From Scytonema sp. RU_4_4 (lineage in GTDB: Bacteria; Cyanobacteriota; Cyanobacteriia; Cyanobacteriales; Nostocaceae): 38,641 nt of DNA. This document shows, piece by piece, positions 7,315-15,923 of this stretch. Numbering within the stretch: the stretch's first letter is position 1; each line of letters opens with the position of its first letter. The notes under the pieces are model-generated. The model was not told the DNA's origin. It saw only the letters and a program-made list of their open reading frames with translations, and searched no databases. The stretch covers positions 1-38,641 of the forward strand of contig JAAUSC010000048.1 of assembly GCA_012031965.1 (NCBI GenBank), given 5' to 3'. Both the position numbers and the translations under genes were made by a program.

Positions 7315-8802
7315 TCAAATATCCAATAAACCGTATCGCTTTTGTAAGTTGAGTAACTTCATCCTAGCTTCACCTGCATTATCAGCTAAATCAGCAAACT
7401 CAACAAATCTAAGTAATTCCTTTCTCAATAAATTGCGCTCGACTTCTAGAGTTTTCCTATCTAAATCAGGCGGTAAAATAATCATGTCAAATATCGTGGC
7501 ACGTTCTTTTTCTGGATGAGGACGCAAAACTCTTCCGCGCCGTTGAATGAACTGGCGGGGATTAGCCGAACTTGCCAAAATCACAGCCGTTTGAATTGCT
7601 GGAATATCGACTCCTTCATCTAAACAACGAATGGCGACTAAACCTTGCAATTCGCCGCTTTCAAATTGACGACGTAAAACTTCTCTTTCTTCTATAGATG
7701 TTTGGGATGTGTAGGTGCTTACCTTATAACCCAGTTCTACTCCCAGAGTTTTGACGACAGCTTTAAGCTGGCGTAAGCTAGAACGCTGTCCTACTTCTTG
7801 TGCTTCTTGTGAGCCATCACTGCAATAAAAAAGTGTATGAGTTGTTTCAAGGCGAGTTAACATTAACTCCCGCAAAGCGTTTAACTTATTTTCTGCTGCA
7901 CCAATTAATCTTGCTCGCTGCATTAATAATGGTTTCAAATCTTCGTTATCTTCAAACTCGGCGAATTCAACATTTTCACGTTCTCTATAGAGAAGTGCTC
8001 GTCCAATCTTTTGTGTTAATTTAGCATAAGTACGGCTTTCTATTTCTGTTAATTCTACTAATATGGGATAATAAAGATAATGAACCAAAGCACCTTGAGC
8101 GATAGCATCCCTTAAGGTAAATTCTGGTTTGAGAACAGGACCAAAATATTCAAATAAAGATTGGGTCCCACCTTCATCAAAATATCTTTCTGGCGTAGCA
8201 GATAAAGCTAGTCGCAATCCCACGCGACGAGGTAAACTTTCTTCCAATTTGGGTGCGCCTAAGTTATGTGCTTCATCTCCAATAATTAAAGTTTTTTCCG
8301 GAAAATATTTAAGTTGAGATTGAAAACCATCCCCAATTAAGGTAGAGTTGCTGGTAATAACTGTAAGAAATGCTTGAGAACCAGAACGTACATTATAAAG
8401 TTGCGTGGAAAGTAGACTCTGCCAATTACGTAAATTGTCAAAAGCTAAAATAGGTTGCAAATTAAATTTTGCACATTCTCGCGCCCATTGAGTGACGAGA
8501 TGTCGGTAGGGACAAACGACGAGCAAAACTTGCAAGTTAATTTGCTTGTATAATTCGCAGGCGATCGCCAGCGCCGTAATTGTCTTCCCACTACCAGTCG
8601 CCATTTTCAGCGTTCCTCTACCGTTGTTGGCAAACCAATTGTTGACGGCTTGTCGTTGATACCCCCGCAATTGCAGAGATCGTGGTATTCTAGGACATCC
8701 TGGTAATGGTTGTGTGTGATAATCACCCCTACTTTCACCTACAAATGGTAATCTGAGTTTGAAAGCGGGCGTTTGCTTAACTTGATTTGATAGCAAATAC
8801 AT
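7315..8802 (-). CDS. DEAD/DEAH helicase of DNA phosphorothioation-linked restriction
   Basis: This 495-residue superfamily 2 helicase has a Q-type RGYQRQAV at 46-53, Walker A MATGSGKT at 67-74 (K73), DEAH at 176-179, SAT at 201-203, and motif VI QRRGRVLRP in the second RecA lobe. The N-terminal residues (LPFVGESRGDYHT) and overall length fit the helicase family described as a DNA phosphorothioation system restriction enzyme. It would use ATP to translocate on DNA and could discriminate unmodified DNA; a nuclease domain is not evident to me. The gene lies 174 bases upstream of the small gene-dndD pair on the same strand, likely one transcription unit. A general-purpose RadD/UvsW-like helicase remains possible. 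Confidence 0.75.
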   Translation of the reverse strand: MYLLSNQVKQTPAFKLRLPFVGESRGDYHTQPLPGCPRIPRSLQLRGYQRQAVNNWFANNGRGTLKMATGSGKTITALAIACELYKQINLQVLLVVCPYRHLVTQWARECAKFNLQPILAFDNLRNWQSLLSTQLYNVRSGSQAFLTVITSNSTLIGDGFQSQLKYFPEKTLIIGDEAHNLGAPKLEESLPRRVGLRLALSATPERYFDEGGTQSLFEYFGPVLKPEFTLRDAIAQGALVHYLYYPILVELTEIESRTYAKLTQKIGRALLYRERENVEFAEFEDNEDLKPLLMQRARLIGAAENKLNALRELMLTRLETTHTLFYCSDGSQEAQEVGQRSSLRQLKAVVKTLGVELGYKVSTYTSQTSIEEREVLRRQFESGELQGLVAIRCLDEGVDIPAIQTAVILASSANPRQFIQRRGRVLRPHPEKERATIFDMIILPPDLDRKTLEVERNLLRKELLRFVEFADLADNAGEARMKLLNLQKRYGLLDI

Positions 8803-8936
8803 AAACTAAATCAGTAGTAACACATGTGGTGAGTGGGGAAGATAAGGAAGATGAGGGAGTCGGGGAGAATTCAAAATTCAAAATCAGAAGACTCTTCCTC
8901 ATCCCCCTCATCTTTTTGTCCCCTTATCTTTATCTA

Positions 8937-9542
8937 TCAGTTGTAGTTGCGCCAAATGGCGACGAGGGAACCTTGCACTTGTACCTGAATAGCGTTTACC
9001 TCTATTGGATTGTATTTAGGGTTTGCAGGTTTGAGCGTAATGCGATCGCCTAGTCGATAAAACCGCTTCAAAGTCGTACCAATACCATCTACTCTGGCGG
9101 CGACGATAGTCCCATTTCTGAGTTGATCTGGTTCTAGTACTGGGCGCAGAAAGACCAAATCTCCCTCTACAATAGAATCTTCAATCATGCTGTCGCCACT
9201 CACCCGCAAAGCATATGTTTGGGGAGGTAATGATAAATTAGCTAAATCTATATTTTCTACAGCCTCAGTGAAGGGTTCTATTAATCCACCAGCGGCGATC
9301 GTTCCCAAAATTGGCACACCTTGTTTTAACGCTTGTAAAATTCTAATTGTCCGTGCTTTACCTTCACTCCATTCAATGTATCCCTTATTGCGTAAATGTT
9401 CCAAGCGACTTTGAATTGGTGCAGGCGATTTTAAATTCATCGCCTGCATCATTTGTCGAATAGAAGGTGAATACTGGTATACTCGTATGTATTCTGCCAG
9501 CCATTCGTAAAGTTCTCTTTGAGCTTCTGTGAGACGTTCCAT
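8937..9542 (-). CDS. lexA: LexA repressor
   Basis: This is LexA, the regulator that represses SOS-type genes until RecA-stimulated self-cleavage (in several cyanobacteria it also controls carbon or redox genes). From ATG 9542 the protein is 201 residues. Residues 1-65 form the winged helix (MERLTEAQRELYEWLAEYIR, then SPSIRQMMQAMNLKSPAPIQ). The cleavage bond Ala84-Gly85 (TIAAGGLIEPF), catalytic Ser118 (VSGDSM) and Lys159 (GTTLKRFYR) are all present, so it should be cleavage-competent, unlike the Synechocystis protein. An in-frame TTG at 9566 with AGGAG just upstream could add eight residues; I chose the ATG because the family starts there. A LexA box lies 33 bases upstream. Confidence 0.95.
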   Translation of the reverse strand: MERLTEAQRELYEWLAEYIRVYQYSPSIRQMMQAMNLKSPAPIQSRLEHLRNKGYIEWSEGKARTIRILQALKQGVPILGTIAAGGLIEPFTEAVENIDLANLSLPPQTYALRVSGDSMIEDSIVEGDLVFLRPVLEPDQLRNGTIVAARVDGIGTTLKRFYRLGDRITLKPANPKYNPIEVNAIQVQVQGSLVAIWRNYN

Positions 9543-9548
9543 AAATTT

Positions 9549-9605
9549 GTAGGGAGGTAAATACAAATGCTCCTAGAACATTAGTACTACAAAAAACCTC
9601 CCTAC
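9549..9605. repeat. 10-bp inverted repeat flanking the lexA operator
   Basis: GTAGGGAGGT at 9549-9558 and ACCTCCCTAC at 9596-9605 are perfect inverted copies separated by 37 bases that contain the LexA box. In the lexA leader RNA they could form a stem covering the start region (the ATG at 9542 lies just after the stem). I have not seen this arrangement described. Confidence 0.75.
9575..9588 (-). promoter_or_regulatory. LexA (SOS) box upstream of lexA
   Basis: On the minus strand the site reads AGTACTAATGTTCT. It fits the cyanobacterial LexA consensus RGTACNNNDGTWCB at every position. Its placement about 33 bases before the lexA start ATG predicts autoregulation. Confidence 0.85.
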
Positions 9606-9722
9606 GCACTATTTATTTTAAATATTTTGATTAATTAAAGTGAAAACAGAGGATTTAGGAGTCAGTGAAGAGTAAAAACTTAGCCATTCATAACTCACAA
9701 TTAACAACTCACAACTCATAAC

Positions 9723-10649
9723 TTAAAATTCTTCTGCCCCTAAAATACTTGCAAGTAAGGCTTTTTGAGCGTGCATTCGATTTTCCGCTTGGTCCCAAAT
9801 GCGTGATTGAGAACCTTCCATAACCTCATCAGTAATTTCTTCACCACGATGTGCCGGTAAACAGTGTAAAACAATTGCCTCTGGAGCCGCAAGACTCATC
9901 AATTGTTCATTCACTTGATAAGGTTGGAAAATTGGCATTCTATCATCTGCCTCTTGTTCTTGCCCCATGCTTGCCCAAACATCAGTGTAAATGACATGAG
10001 AGCTTTTTGTTGCAATTTCTGGGTCATGAGTTAAGAGGACTTCGGTTTTATTGGCTGCAATAGAACGTGCTGTTTCTATAATTGCTGCATTTGGTTCAAA
10101 TCCACTTGGTGTGGCAATTCTCACATTCATTCCTACTAAAGCGCAGCCCAATAACAGGGAATTTGCAACATTATTCCCATCCCCTACATAAGTCAAAGTC
10201 AATCCAGAAAAAGTGCCAAAGCATTCTTGCACTGTCATCAAATCAGCCAAGACTTGACAGGGATGCTCTAAATCAGTGAGAGCATTAATGACGGGAATTT
10301 TGGCATAATTAGCAAAAATTTCCAATTCCTGCTGTGCAAAAGTACGAATTGCCAAAACATCGAGGTATCTATCCAGAACCCGTGCTGTATCCTGCACTGG
10401 TTCCCCGCGACTCACTTGAGTGACATTAGGATTCAGATCAATCACCTGTCCACCCAGTTGGTACATTGCTACAGTAAAACTCACTCGTGTCCGAGTTGAA
10501 GCTTTGGAGAACAACAGCCCTAACACTTTATGACACCGCACCCTCAGCTTTTGTGATTTTAGCTGTGACGCCATTTGCAGAAGTTTTAGAACTTCTGTTG
10601 GACTGAAATCAGCCAGACTTAATAAATCCCGTCCAATCAACACTGCCAT
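9723..10649 (-). CDS. argF: ornithine carbamoyltransferase
   Basis: The enzyme joins ornithine and carbamoyl phosphate to make citrulline in arginine synthesis in the cytoplasm. The 308 residues match the family length. The carbamoyl-phosphate loop STRTR is at 51-55, the H-P-C-Q motif (TDLEHPCQVLADL) follows, and the ornithine-binding HCLP is near the C-terminus (IVLHCLPAHRGEEITDEV). These distinguish it from aspartate carbamoyltransferase. It stands alone between lexA (same strand, 180 bases downstream) and a tRNA gene. No arginine operator was recognised. Confidence 0.96.
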   Translation of the reverse strand: MAVLIGRDLLSLADFSPTEVLKLLQMASQLKSQKLRVRCHKVLGLLFSKASTRTRVSFTVAMYQLGGQVIDLNPNVTQVSRGEPVQDTARVLDRYLDVLAIRTFAQQELEIFANYAKIPVINALTDLEHPCQVLADLMTVQECFGTFSGLTLTYVGDGNNVANSLLLGCALVGMNVRIATPSGFEPNAAIIETARSIAANKTEVLLTHDPEIATKSSHVIYTDVWASMGQEQEADDRMPIFQPYQVNEQLMSLAAPEAIVLHCLPAHRGEEITDEVMEGSQSRIWDQAENRMHAQKALLASILGAEEF

Positions 10650-11034
10650 GCTTGTTGCTCTACAAAAAACACTTTTGTCTTTCTGTTCGATGTACCCAGC
10701 CGTGTCAAAAAATCTTGTCTTAAAACTACACCAGATATTTTATATCTAGCCCATAATTTTAAGGTGGCTTTGGTCTATGACTAGTTTATCAATATTGTCA
10801 GTGAAAAAAATCACAAGTTGGTTTGATTTGCATTACAGTTGCCGTGATTGAAAGTCTATTTCAGGTGGTGAAATTGGCAGTATGATGAAAATGAGATATT
10901 TTCAGCGCAATTTGGACAGATATAACTCTTCACACTAAATATCTTGTACAATCAGATTGGTTATGGTATAATCATGAGTTAGTGTGATGCTCAAAAAAGT
11001 AAGGTAAGTCTTATCTTATAGAAGAGCTAAACAC
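10650..11034. other. argF upstream region and tRNA-Thr leader
   Basis: The stretch is AT-rich and non-coding as far as I can see. It must hold the argF promoter (minus strand), which I cannot place, and it holds the strong promoter of tRNA-Thr (plus strand). Confidence 0.6.
10944..10972 (+). promoter_or_regulatory. sigma-70-type promoter of tRNA-Thr
   Basis: TTGTAC at 10944-10949 and a perfect TATAAT at 10967-10972 are separated by 17 bases, the ideal spacing. Transcription should begin near 10979, about 56 bases before the tRNA 5' end. Confidence 0.75.
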
Positions 11035-11106
11035 GCCAGCATAGCACAGTGGTAGTGCATCCGACTTGTAATCGGAAGGTCGTCGGTTCAAATCCGACTG
11101 CTGGCT
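11035..11106 (+). tRNA. trnT: tRNA-Thr (TGT)
   Basis: The 72-base gene folds as a full cloverleaf. The acceptor stem pairs GCCAGCA (11035-11041) with TGCTGGC (11099-11105), the discriminator is T, the D-arm contains GCACAGTGGTAGTGC, the anticodon loop is CTTGTAA with anticodon TGT, and the T-arm is GTCGGTTCAAATCCGAC. CCA is not encoded. Confidence 0.96.
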
Positions 11107-11226
11107 TTTATTAGATTTATATTGGTCATTCAAGTGATATTGTCAGACCTGTACATTCACAAAATTAATGTCGTTTTTCACAAATTAAGTTAATAAATTT
11201 TGCAAAATTTTCTTGTAAATACAAAT

Positions 11227-11694
11227 TTATGGATAGTAATTGGGATTATCAGTGATGAGTTTTTCGGCTTGAGCAACTGCTAGCAAGCGTTCGTCAGCAG
11301 TGAGAAATGTGAATGTTATCGTATTTGTCCCACAGAGTTGAGGTAAAATGCATAGTGCAGAAGCCAGTTGAACAGCATCATAAGCTCTCAGGGGATGACG
11401 ACTGACAAGTTGTCCTGCCATTTGAGTAACTACTGGCAACAATTCAACTTTTTGATACTGAGTATCGAAGTGGTAACGAAATGCTTGCAAAATTTGGTTA
11501 GCTTGATTACCAGAAATACTGCCCTCTCGCTGACGACGAGCCAATGCACTAAAAATTTCAACCCAGACAATTCGGGTAACGACCAATAAATTACCAGTTT
11601 CTTGAGCAGTTAACGATTGAATCCAAGCAGTTCCTGTCTCTGGAACATACCGTTTAAGCAAAGCACTGGTATCTAAAAAATATGCTGCTACCAC
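11227..11694 (-). CDS. PIN-domain RNase toxin (VapC-like)
   Basis: This 155-residue PIN protein has the expected acidic residues: D8 (AAYFLDTSALLKRY), E46 (RIVWVEIFSALARR), D106 (LRAYDAVQLASAL) and D134 (FLTADERLLAVA). It begins at a GTG whose codon lies inside the antitoxin 3' end, overlapping it by 7 bases, with GAGGTGA just before. It is expected to be an Mg2+-dependent RNase held inactive by the upstream DUF104-type protein. The frame is intact. Confidence 0.87.
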   Translation of the reverse strand: MVAAYFLDTSALLKRYVPETGTAWIQSLTAQETGNLLVVTRIVWVEIFSALARRQREGSISGNQANQILQAFRYHFDTQYQKVELLPVVTQMAGQLVSRHPLRAYDAVQLASALCILPQLCGTNTITFTFLTADERLLAVAQAEKLITDNPNYYP

Positions 11695-11975
11695 TCACCT
11701 CGATCCTCAATGATTGTTTCTGAAAGTGGTTGACCAGCAACATGAATAGACTGTACCATTGCTACCAAATCAGCGTCAGAAATAGGGGGAGCATCAGAGG
11801 AAGTTGGAGGCGTAAGTAAACCAGACTCATAGAGAGGTTCAAGCAAAGGCAGAAGTTCAGTCGCGGTTTGTTCGGGTAACACTTGTAGCCAAACAGTTTG
11901 GCGCTCAGAAAAATTTACTGGAGCCAAGGGACGTAACACTCCATTTTCGTAAATTGCCCGAATTGCCTTAGCCAT
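11688..11975 (-). CDS. DUF104/AF2212-type antitoxin
   Basis: The 95-residue protein begins MAKAIRAIYENGVLRPLAPV followed by NFSERQTVWLQVLPE, the beta-barrel-like DUF104 pattern (A-x-Y-E-N-G-V-L-x-P-L). Proteins of this kind are antitoxins to PIN toxins. The acidic C-terminus (SDADLVAMVQSIHVAG, ending EDRGEW) probably contacts the toxin. It precedes and overlaps the PIN gene, forming the third toxin-antitoxin pair in the window. Autoregulation is likely but no operator was identified. Confidence 0.87.
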   Translation of the reverse strand: MAKAIRAIYENGVLRPLAPVNFSERQTVWLQVLPEQTATELLPLLEPLYESGLLTPPTSSDAPPISDADLVAMVQSIHVAGQPLSETIIEDRGEW

Positions 11976-12284
11976 TGAAATTAATTGACTTTTAGTTTTA
12001 AGGCTATTCTATGCTAAGTCTGTTGGTAGTTGTTACCGCTCCACAAAATACAAATGTCCGCAATGCCGAAACTGTGGATTGCATTAGAATATTCAAAAGC
12101 GATACGCGTAGCGTCAAGCCTCCGGCTTATCGCCTTTATGAAGGGATGCTCCCTGTTTATCTTGTGTTTGTTGTATCTTAAATTGAGAATCCGTTATCCA
12201 TTAATGAGGAAATGGGGAATAGGAAATAGTTTTTTCTTCCCATTTTCCCATTGCCTCAGTTAGTATTTCCCCAGCCAAGCTAAA
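11976..12284. other. intergenic stretch with a dispersed palindromic repeat
   Basis: Nothing here looks coding. The notable content is the 35-base repeat at 12099-12133, followed by a purine-rich tract around 12200-12260 upstream of the ribF 3' end. Confidence 0.6.
12099..12133 (+). repeat. 35-bp dispersed repeat, copy 1
   Basis: The unit starts GCGATACGCGTAGCGTCAAG and ends CCTCCGGCTTATCGC, with complementary-looking GCGATA/TATCGC-like ends. An almost identical copy lies in reverse orientation at 26005-26039. It looks like a REP-type repeat. Confidence 0.75.
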
Positions 12285-13391
12285 CTAAGACTCTGCACGA
12301 AAAAAAGCTCTAGCGACATCACAGTCTTGTTGAATTTGTGCTTTTAGGGCTTCTAGAGAAGAAAATTTTTGTTCTGGTCGCAAAAATTTTTCTAGTTGCA
12401 CTACCAGCTTTTTGCCATACAAATCACCAGACCAATCTAACAGATGGATTTCCACAGATTCATACGTACCGTTTACCGTTGGGCGATGACCTATATTCAT
12501 CACGCCCAAGTAAATATTCTGTGAATTGTCTGGTGTCTCATCCACAATCAAAACACGAACAGCGTAGACACCTCGACAGGGCAAAAACTTGTCTTTTGGT
12601 AATTGTAGGTTAGCTGTGGGAAAGCCAATAGTTCTACCTAGCTGTTGACCTTTAATGACAGTACCGATAAGAGTGTATGCACGTCCTAACAGTTGATTTG
12701 CGCTTTGAACGTCGCCGTTTTGTAGGACTTGCCGGATGAGTGAAGTGCTAATGCGAGTTTCCTCGCTGGAAGCAACACTGGTATCACTACTGTCTACGTC
12801 TCTATGACAAGCATACGTTTCTAGAGGAACGATGGAAACAGGAATGCCGTACTGAGCGGCGAGCAATTGCAAATCCACAGCAGTACCACTGCGGTTGGAA
12901 CCAAAGCAAAAATCCTGCCCGACGCTAATTCGTGCAGCTTGCAGTTGTTCCACCAGAATCTTTTCTACAAACTGTTCAGCAGATAAGGCAGATAATTCTT
13001 TGTCGAAAGGCAGTAGTACCAATTGTTCTACTCCCAGCGATCGCAACTGATGAATCTTTTCATCTAATGGTGTTAACCAAGTACGGGGTTGTCCAGTAAA
13101 AAATTCTTGTGGATGGGGATTAAAGGTGACAACCGTCGAGTAAACGTGTGAGGAAACTGGGAGCAGGGGATTAGGGGACCAGGGGACTAGGGGAATGTCG
13201 CTAATTTCTTCTTGTCCCCCCATCTGGTTGTCCTCTGCTCCCCTGGAGGGCGGCAATATTGGTTGAATAACCCTTTGATGACCACGATGTACGCCGTCAA
13301 ACTTGCCAAGAGCAACAAAAGTTGGAGTTCGAGCCAATTCGGTCGAAGAGGTAACCCACACAGAACACCCATTTTGAGACAGATTTAGCAC
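12285..13391 (-). CDS. ribF: bifunctional riboflavin kinase/FMN adenylyltransferase
   Basis: RibF phosphorylates riboflavin to FMN and adenylates FMN to FAD. The nucleotidyltransferase domain shows ALGKFDGVHRGHQRVIQP at 28-45 (HxGH-type motif) and later STVVTFNPHPQEFF. The riboflavin kinase domain shows GRTIGFPTANLQLP and GVYAVRV in the C-terminal half. The 368 residues are longer than the usual 310-340 because about 30 residues (47-80) are inserted after VIQPIL; the DNA for residues about 67-76 is a G-rich octamer repeat on the plus strand. The start is a GTG followed by LNLSQNGCSVWV. The insertion is in a surface loop position by inference, and the frame is intact. Confidence 0.94.
   Translation of the reverse strand: MLNLSQNGCSVWVTSSTELARTPTFVALGKFDGVHRGHQRVIQPILPPSRGAEDNQMGGQEEISDIPLVPWSPNPLLPVSSHVYSTVVTFNPHPQEFFTGQPRTWLTPLDEKIHQLRSLGVEQLVLLPFDKELSALSAEQFVEKILVEQLQAARISVGQDFCFGSNRSGTAVDLQLLAAQYGIPVSIVPLETYACHRDVDSSDTSVASSEETRISTSLIRQVLQNGDVQSANQLLGRAYTLIGTVIKGQQLGRTIGFPTANLQLPKDKFLPCRGVYAVRVLIVDETPDNSQNIYLGVMNIGHRPTVNGTYESVEIHLLDWSGDLYGKKLVVQLEKFLRPEQKFSSLEALKAQIQQDCDVARAFFRAES
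13166..13193 (+). repeat. G-rich octamer array, potential G-quadruplex, inside ribF
   Basis: Four GGGG runs at 13166-13169, 13174-13177, 13182-13185 and 13190-13193 repeat with an exact 8-base period and 4-base spacers (ATTA, ACCA, ACTA). This meets the usual four-tract quadruplex pattern. It is on the template strand of ribF, so the coding sequence reads as a C-rich tract. Confidence 0.85.
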
Positions 13392-13603
13392 GTCGATACT
13401 GGGATTTGAGATTTGTTAAGCTATTTGCTGTCAGCTAATACAGTTGTGAGTATCGAGTCACGAGTCATTCCACTCAGCGACGCCAGTTACCTCAACGGAA
13501 GACTGCTTCGCATGGCACTGGCTCCTCTCCTCATTGCAAGGGCACTTTCTATGTGCTAGCTACTGACTGCTGAAAGCTCCTAATCACCAATCTAATCCAA
13601 AAT

Positions 13604-14524
13604 TTAAAGTTGCTCCGACTGCAATCTATAAGTAGAAAATTTCCTAATAGGAAAAGATTCTGATAAAGGGACTGGTACGGGAACTTGAAGAACCATTCCT
13701 TCACGTGCCATAATAGCACCAGTAAATTTCTGTGCTGCTTCTTGTCCAACACGATCTAAAAAATCATCATCATGCGATGGATCGTGATGAAAAATGACCA
13801 GAGTTCTGACATTAGCAGATCTGGCTATCTTCACAGCTTCTTGCCATGTAGAATGTCCCCAACCAATTTTAGGTCTGATTGGAGAATGATACTCTTCATC
13901 AGTATAGGTGGAATCATAAATGAGAATGTCGGCGTTACGAACTAACCACAGGACGTTTTCATCTAGTCTGTCAGAATAATGTTCAGTATCGGTAATATAA
14001 GCAACAGCCCCACCACGCCAATTCACTCTGTACCCTACGGCTTCTCCCGGATGATTGAGTGGAGCTGTTTCTACAGTAATATCATCAATTTGAATAGCTT
14101 GCCCTGATATAACGTCGTAGAAATCTAAATTTGCCTGCATAATCTGCAAGGGAACAGGAAAATTTGGATGCAGCATCTGGTCATTGAGACGCTGTTCTAT
14201 GGTTGAACCGTCAGGAGCGATCGCACCATAAATATGAAAGGTGTTTCCCTTGACAAATCCTGGGTAAAAGAAAGGAAACCCTTGCATATGATCCCAGTGG
14301 GAGTGGGTGAAAAAAATGTGGGCTTCTATCGGCAAATGAGGCAACAAAGATTGCCCTAAAACGTGCAGTCCTGTGCCTCCATCAAAAATTAAGCGTTTAC
14401 CGCCCACTTGCATCTCTACACAAGGGGTATTACCGCCATAACGAACGGTGTGTGGTCCCGGACAGGGAATACTGCCGCGAACGCCCCAAAAATGTACACT
14501 AAATTGGTTCTCTATCCTAGACAT
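13604..14524 (-). CDS. MBL-fold metallo-hydrolase
   Basis: The 306-residue protein is a metallo-beta-lactamase fold hydrolase. The metal-binding motif THSHWDHMQG (H74, H76, D78, H79) is clear, with further ligands in PLNHPGEA, TDTEHY and IFHHDPSHDD. The N-terminus SVHFWGVRGSIPCPGP and overall pattern resemble the cyanobacterial group related to class III cyclic-nucleotide phosphodiesterases and RNase Z-like enzymes; the substrate is unknown. I chose the ATG at 14524; the open frame runs 39 bases further to a TTG, which is less likely. It lies between ribF and surE on the same strand. Confidence 0.88.
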   Translation of the reverse strand: MSRIENQFSVHFWGVRGSIPCPGPHTVRYGGNTPCVEMQVGGKRLIFDGGTGLHVLGQSLLPHLPIEAHIFFTHSHWDHMQGFPFFYPGFVKGNTFHIYGAIAPDGSTIEQRLNDQMLHPNFPVPLQIMQANLDFYDVISGQAIQIDDITVETAPLNHPGEAVGYRVNWRGGAVAYITDTEHYSDRLDENVLWLVRNADILIYDSTYTDEEYHSPIRPKIGWGHSTWQEAVKIARSANVRTLVIFHHDPSHDDDFLDRVGQEAAQKFTGAIMAREGMVLQVPVPVPLSESFPIRKFSTYRLQSEQL

Positions 14525-14821
14525 GGGTGTTGCTTGCTGGACTGAGCGGGCACTTAATACCAAAACAAAAAATAGTTACTTATCTTGTTAAGTTTATTCT
14601 GTCTCACGACTTTTAGTAGTGGTGTCATTTCTTGGTAAAACAGCATACCTTGTTTAAGCTTGCTTTTGTCTTGACTTATGAAAAACTTCAAAGCAGCGGT
14701 TTTCGTTTTCAAACGTTTGTGTATAGGTTATCTTCATTGATAATCCTACTTTATAACCTATATTTTCCTATCATGCATCTATTATCAGCTTGATATACTT
14801 GCCTTCATAAAGATAAAAACT

Positions 14822-15619
14822 TTACGGAAACTTAAAATTCCACTGAGATAATTGATTCAGTCCATTTGCATAAGTAAGATTGTATTGCAATGGAGTAATA
14901 GTAATGTAATTTTTACGGATCATATGCACATCTATAGGTATATTTTGAGGAAAATTTAAATCAACTGGAGGTTCAACATCTTCCAAAATTTCTCCCGTTA
15001 ACCAGTAGTAAGTTTTACCACGGGGGTCTACTCGTTTATCAAAAACATCGACGTAACGCCGCACTCCCTGACGGGTGATAGAGACCCCTGTAATTTCCCC
15101 CAATTTAACAGCAGGAATATTGACATTAAGTAACATCAGTTCTGGTAGAGGGTTTTGCCCCAATTGTTCTACCAAGATTTTGGCAAAATGAGCAGCAGGT
15201 TGAAAATCTTTGTTGATATGACTAGTAAGACTGAGTGCCACACTGGGAATGCCTTCGATTAAACCTTCCATCGCTGCGGAGACAGTACCAGAGTAGAGAA
15301 TTTCGGTTCCTAAATTAGCACCTTGATTGATACCAGAGAGAACTAAATCTGGTGGAGAATCTAACAAAGCCCACAGCGCTAACTTAACACAGTCTGAGGG
15401 AGTCCCATCACAAGCCCAAGCATTGACAGCAGGATGAAAAATCGACTCAACTATTTCGGCGCGAATGGGTTGATGCATCGTCAATCCATGCCCAGTTGCT
15501 GAACGCTCCCGATCCGGGCACACGACAGTGATATCATGACCTGCTTGAGCCAAAGTATTTGCTAGAGTACGAATACCTAGAGCAGAAATACCATCATCGT
15601 TGCTAATCAATATTTTCAT
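14822..15619 (-). CDS. surE: 5'/3'-nucleotidase SurE
   Basis: SurE dephosphorylates nucleoside 5'- and 3'-monophosphates and is linked to stress survival. The 265 residues start with [16 protein letters not shown], holding the metal-binding NDD (residues 7-9), followed by [16 protein letters not shown] and [20 protein letters not shown], all SurE signatures. The length matches the family. It is divergent from pheS. Confidence 0.95.
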   Translation of the reverse strand: MKILISNDDGISALGIRTLANTLAQAGHDITVVCPDRERSATGHGLTMHQPIRAEIVESIFHPAVNAWACDGTPSDCVKLALWALLDSPPDLVLSGINQGANLGTEILYSGTVSAAMEGLIEGIPSVALSLTSHINKDFQPAAHFAKILVEQLGQNPLPELMLLNVNIPAVKLGEITGVSITRQGVRRYVDVFDKRVDPRGKTYYWLTGEILEDVEPPVDLNFPQNIPIDVHMIRKNYITITPLQYNLTYANGLNQLSQWNFKFP

Positions 15620-15923
15620 AATGAGTCATTAGTCATTAGTCATTAGTCATTAGTCATCAGTTAATAGTCCAGTGTCAAGAGGGGAGCTAGGAACTGATGG
15701 AGTCATAATCTTGTACCGCTCTTTTTAGACTTCTACCTTAACGCGCAACTGTGTTAAAAATAAAACTTTGACCTTTGAACTGGGTAAAGCCGCTAAACTG
15801 GTAGAAAGATGTTTGGTTTCTACCGCTGTCTTTGACTCATTAATGGCATACTAATGTCATTTGTCCAGCAGTCCCATGCCTTGGACTCATGACAAATGAC
15901 TATTGACAAATGACTATTAACTA
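15620..15923. other. divergent surE-pheS intergenic region
   Basis: The stretch holds heptamer repeats at both ends (15624-15658 and about 15888-15930) and no visible gene. The pheS start codon ATGACTAAC is itself embedded in the ATGACTATT-type repeat run. Promoters for both genes should lie here but I cannot place them. Confidence 0.6.
15624..15658 (+). repeat. heptamer tandem repeat (AGTCATT)n
   Basis: Five consecutive 7-base units (four AGTCATT and one AGTCATC) lie directly upstream of the surE start. Short tandemly repeated heptamers are well known in heterocystous cyanobacteria. Confidence 0.9.

Noticed and set aside
12030-12263. 77-codon plus-strand frame
   Set aside because: Covers the dispersed repeat and a purine-rich tract; no domain and no ribosome-binding site.
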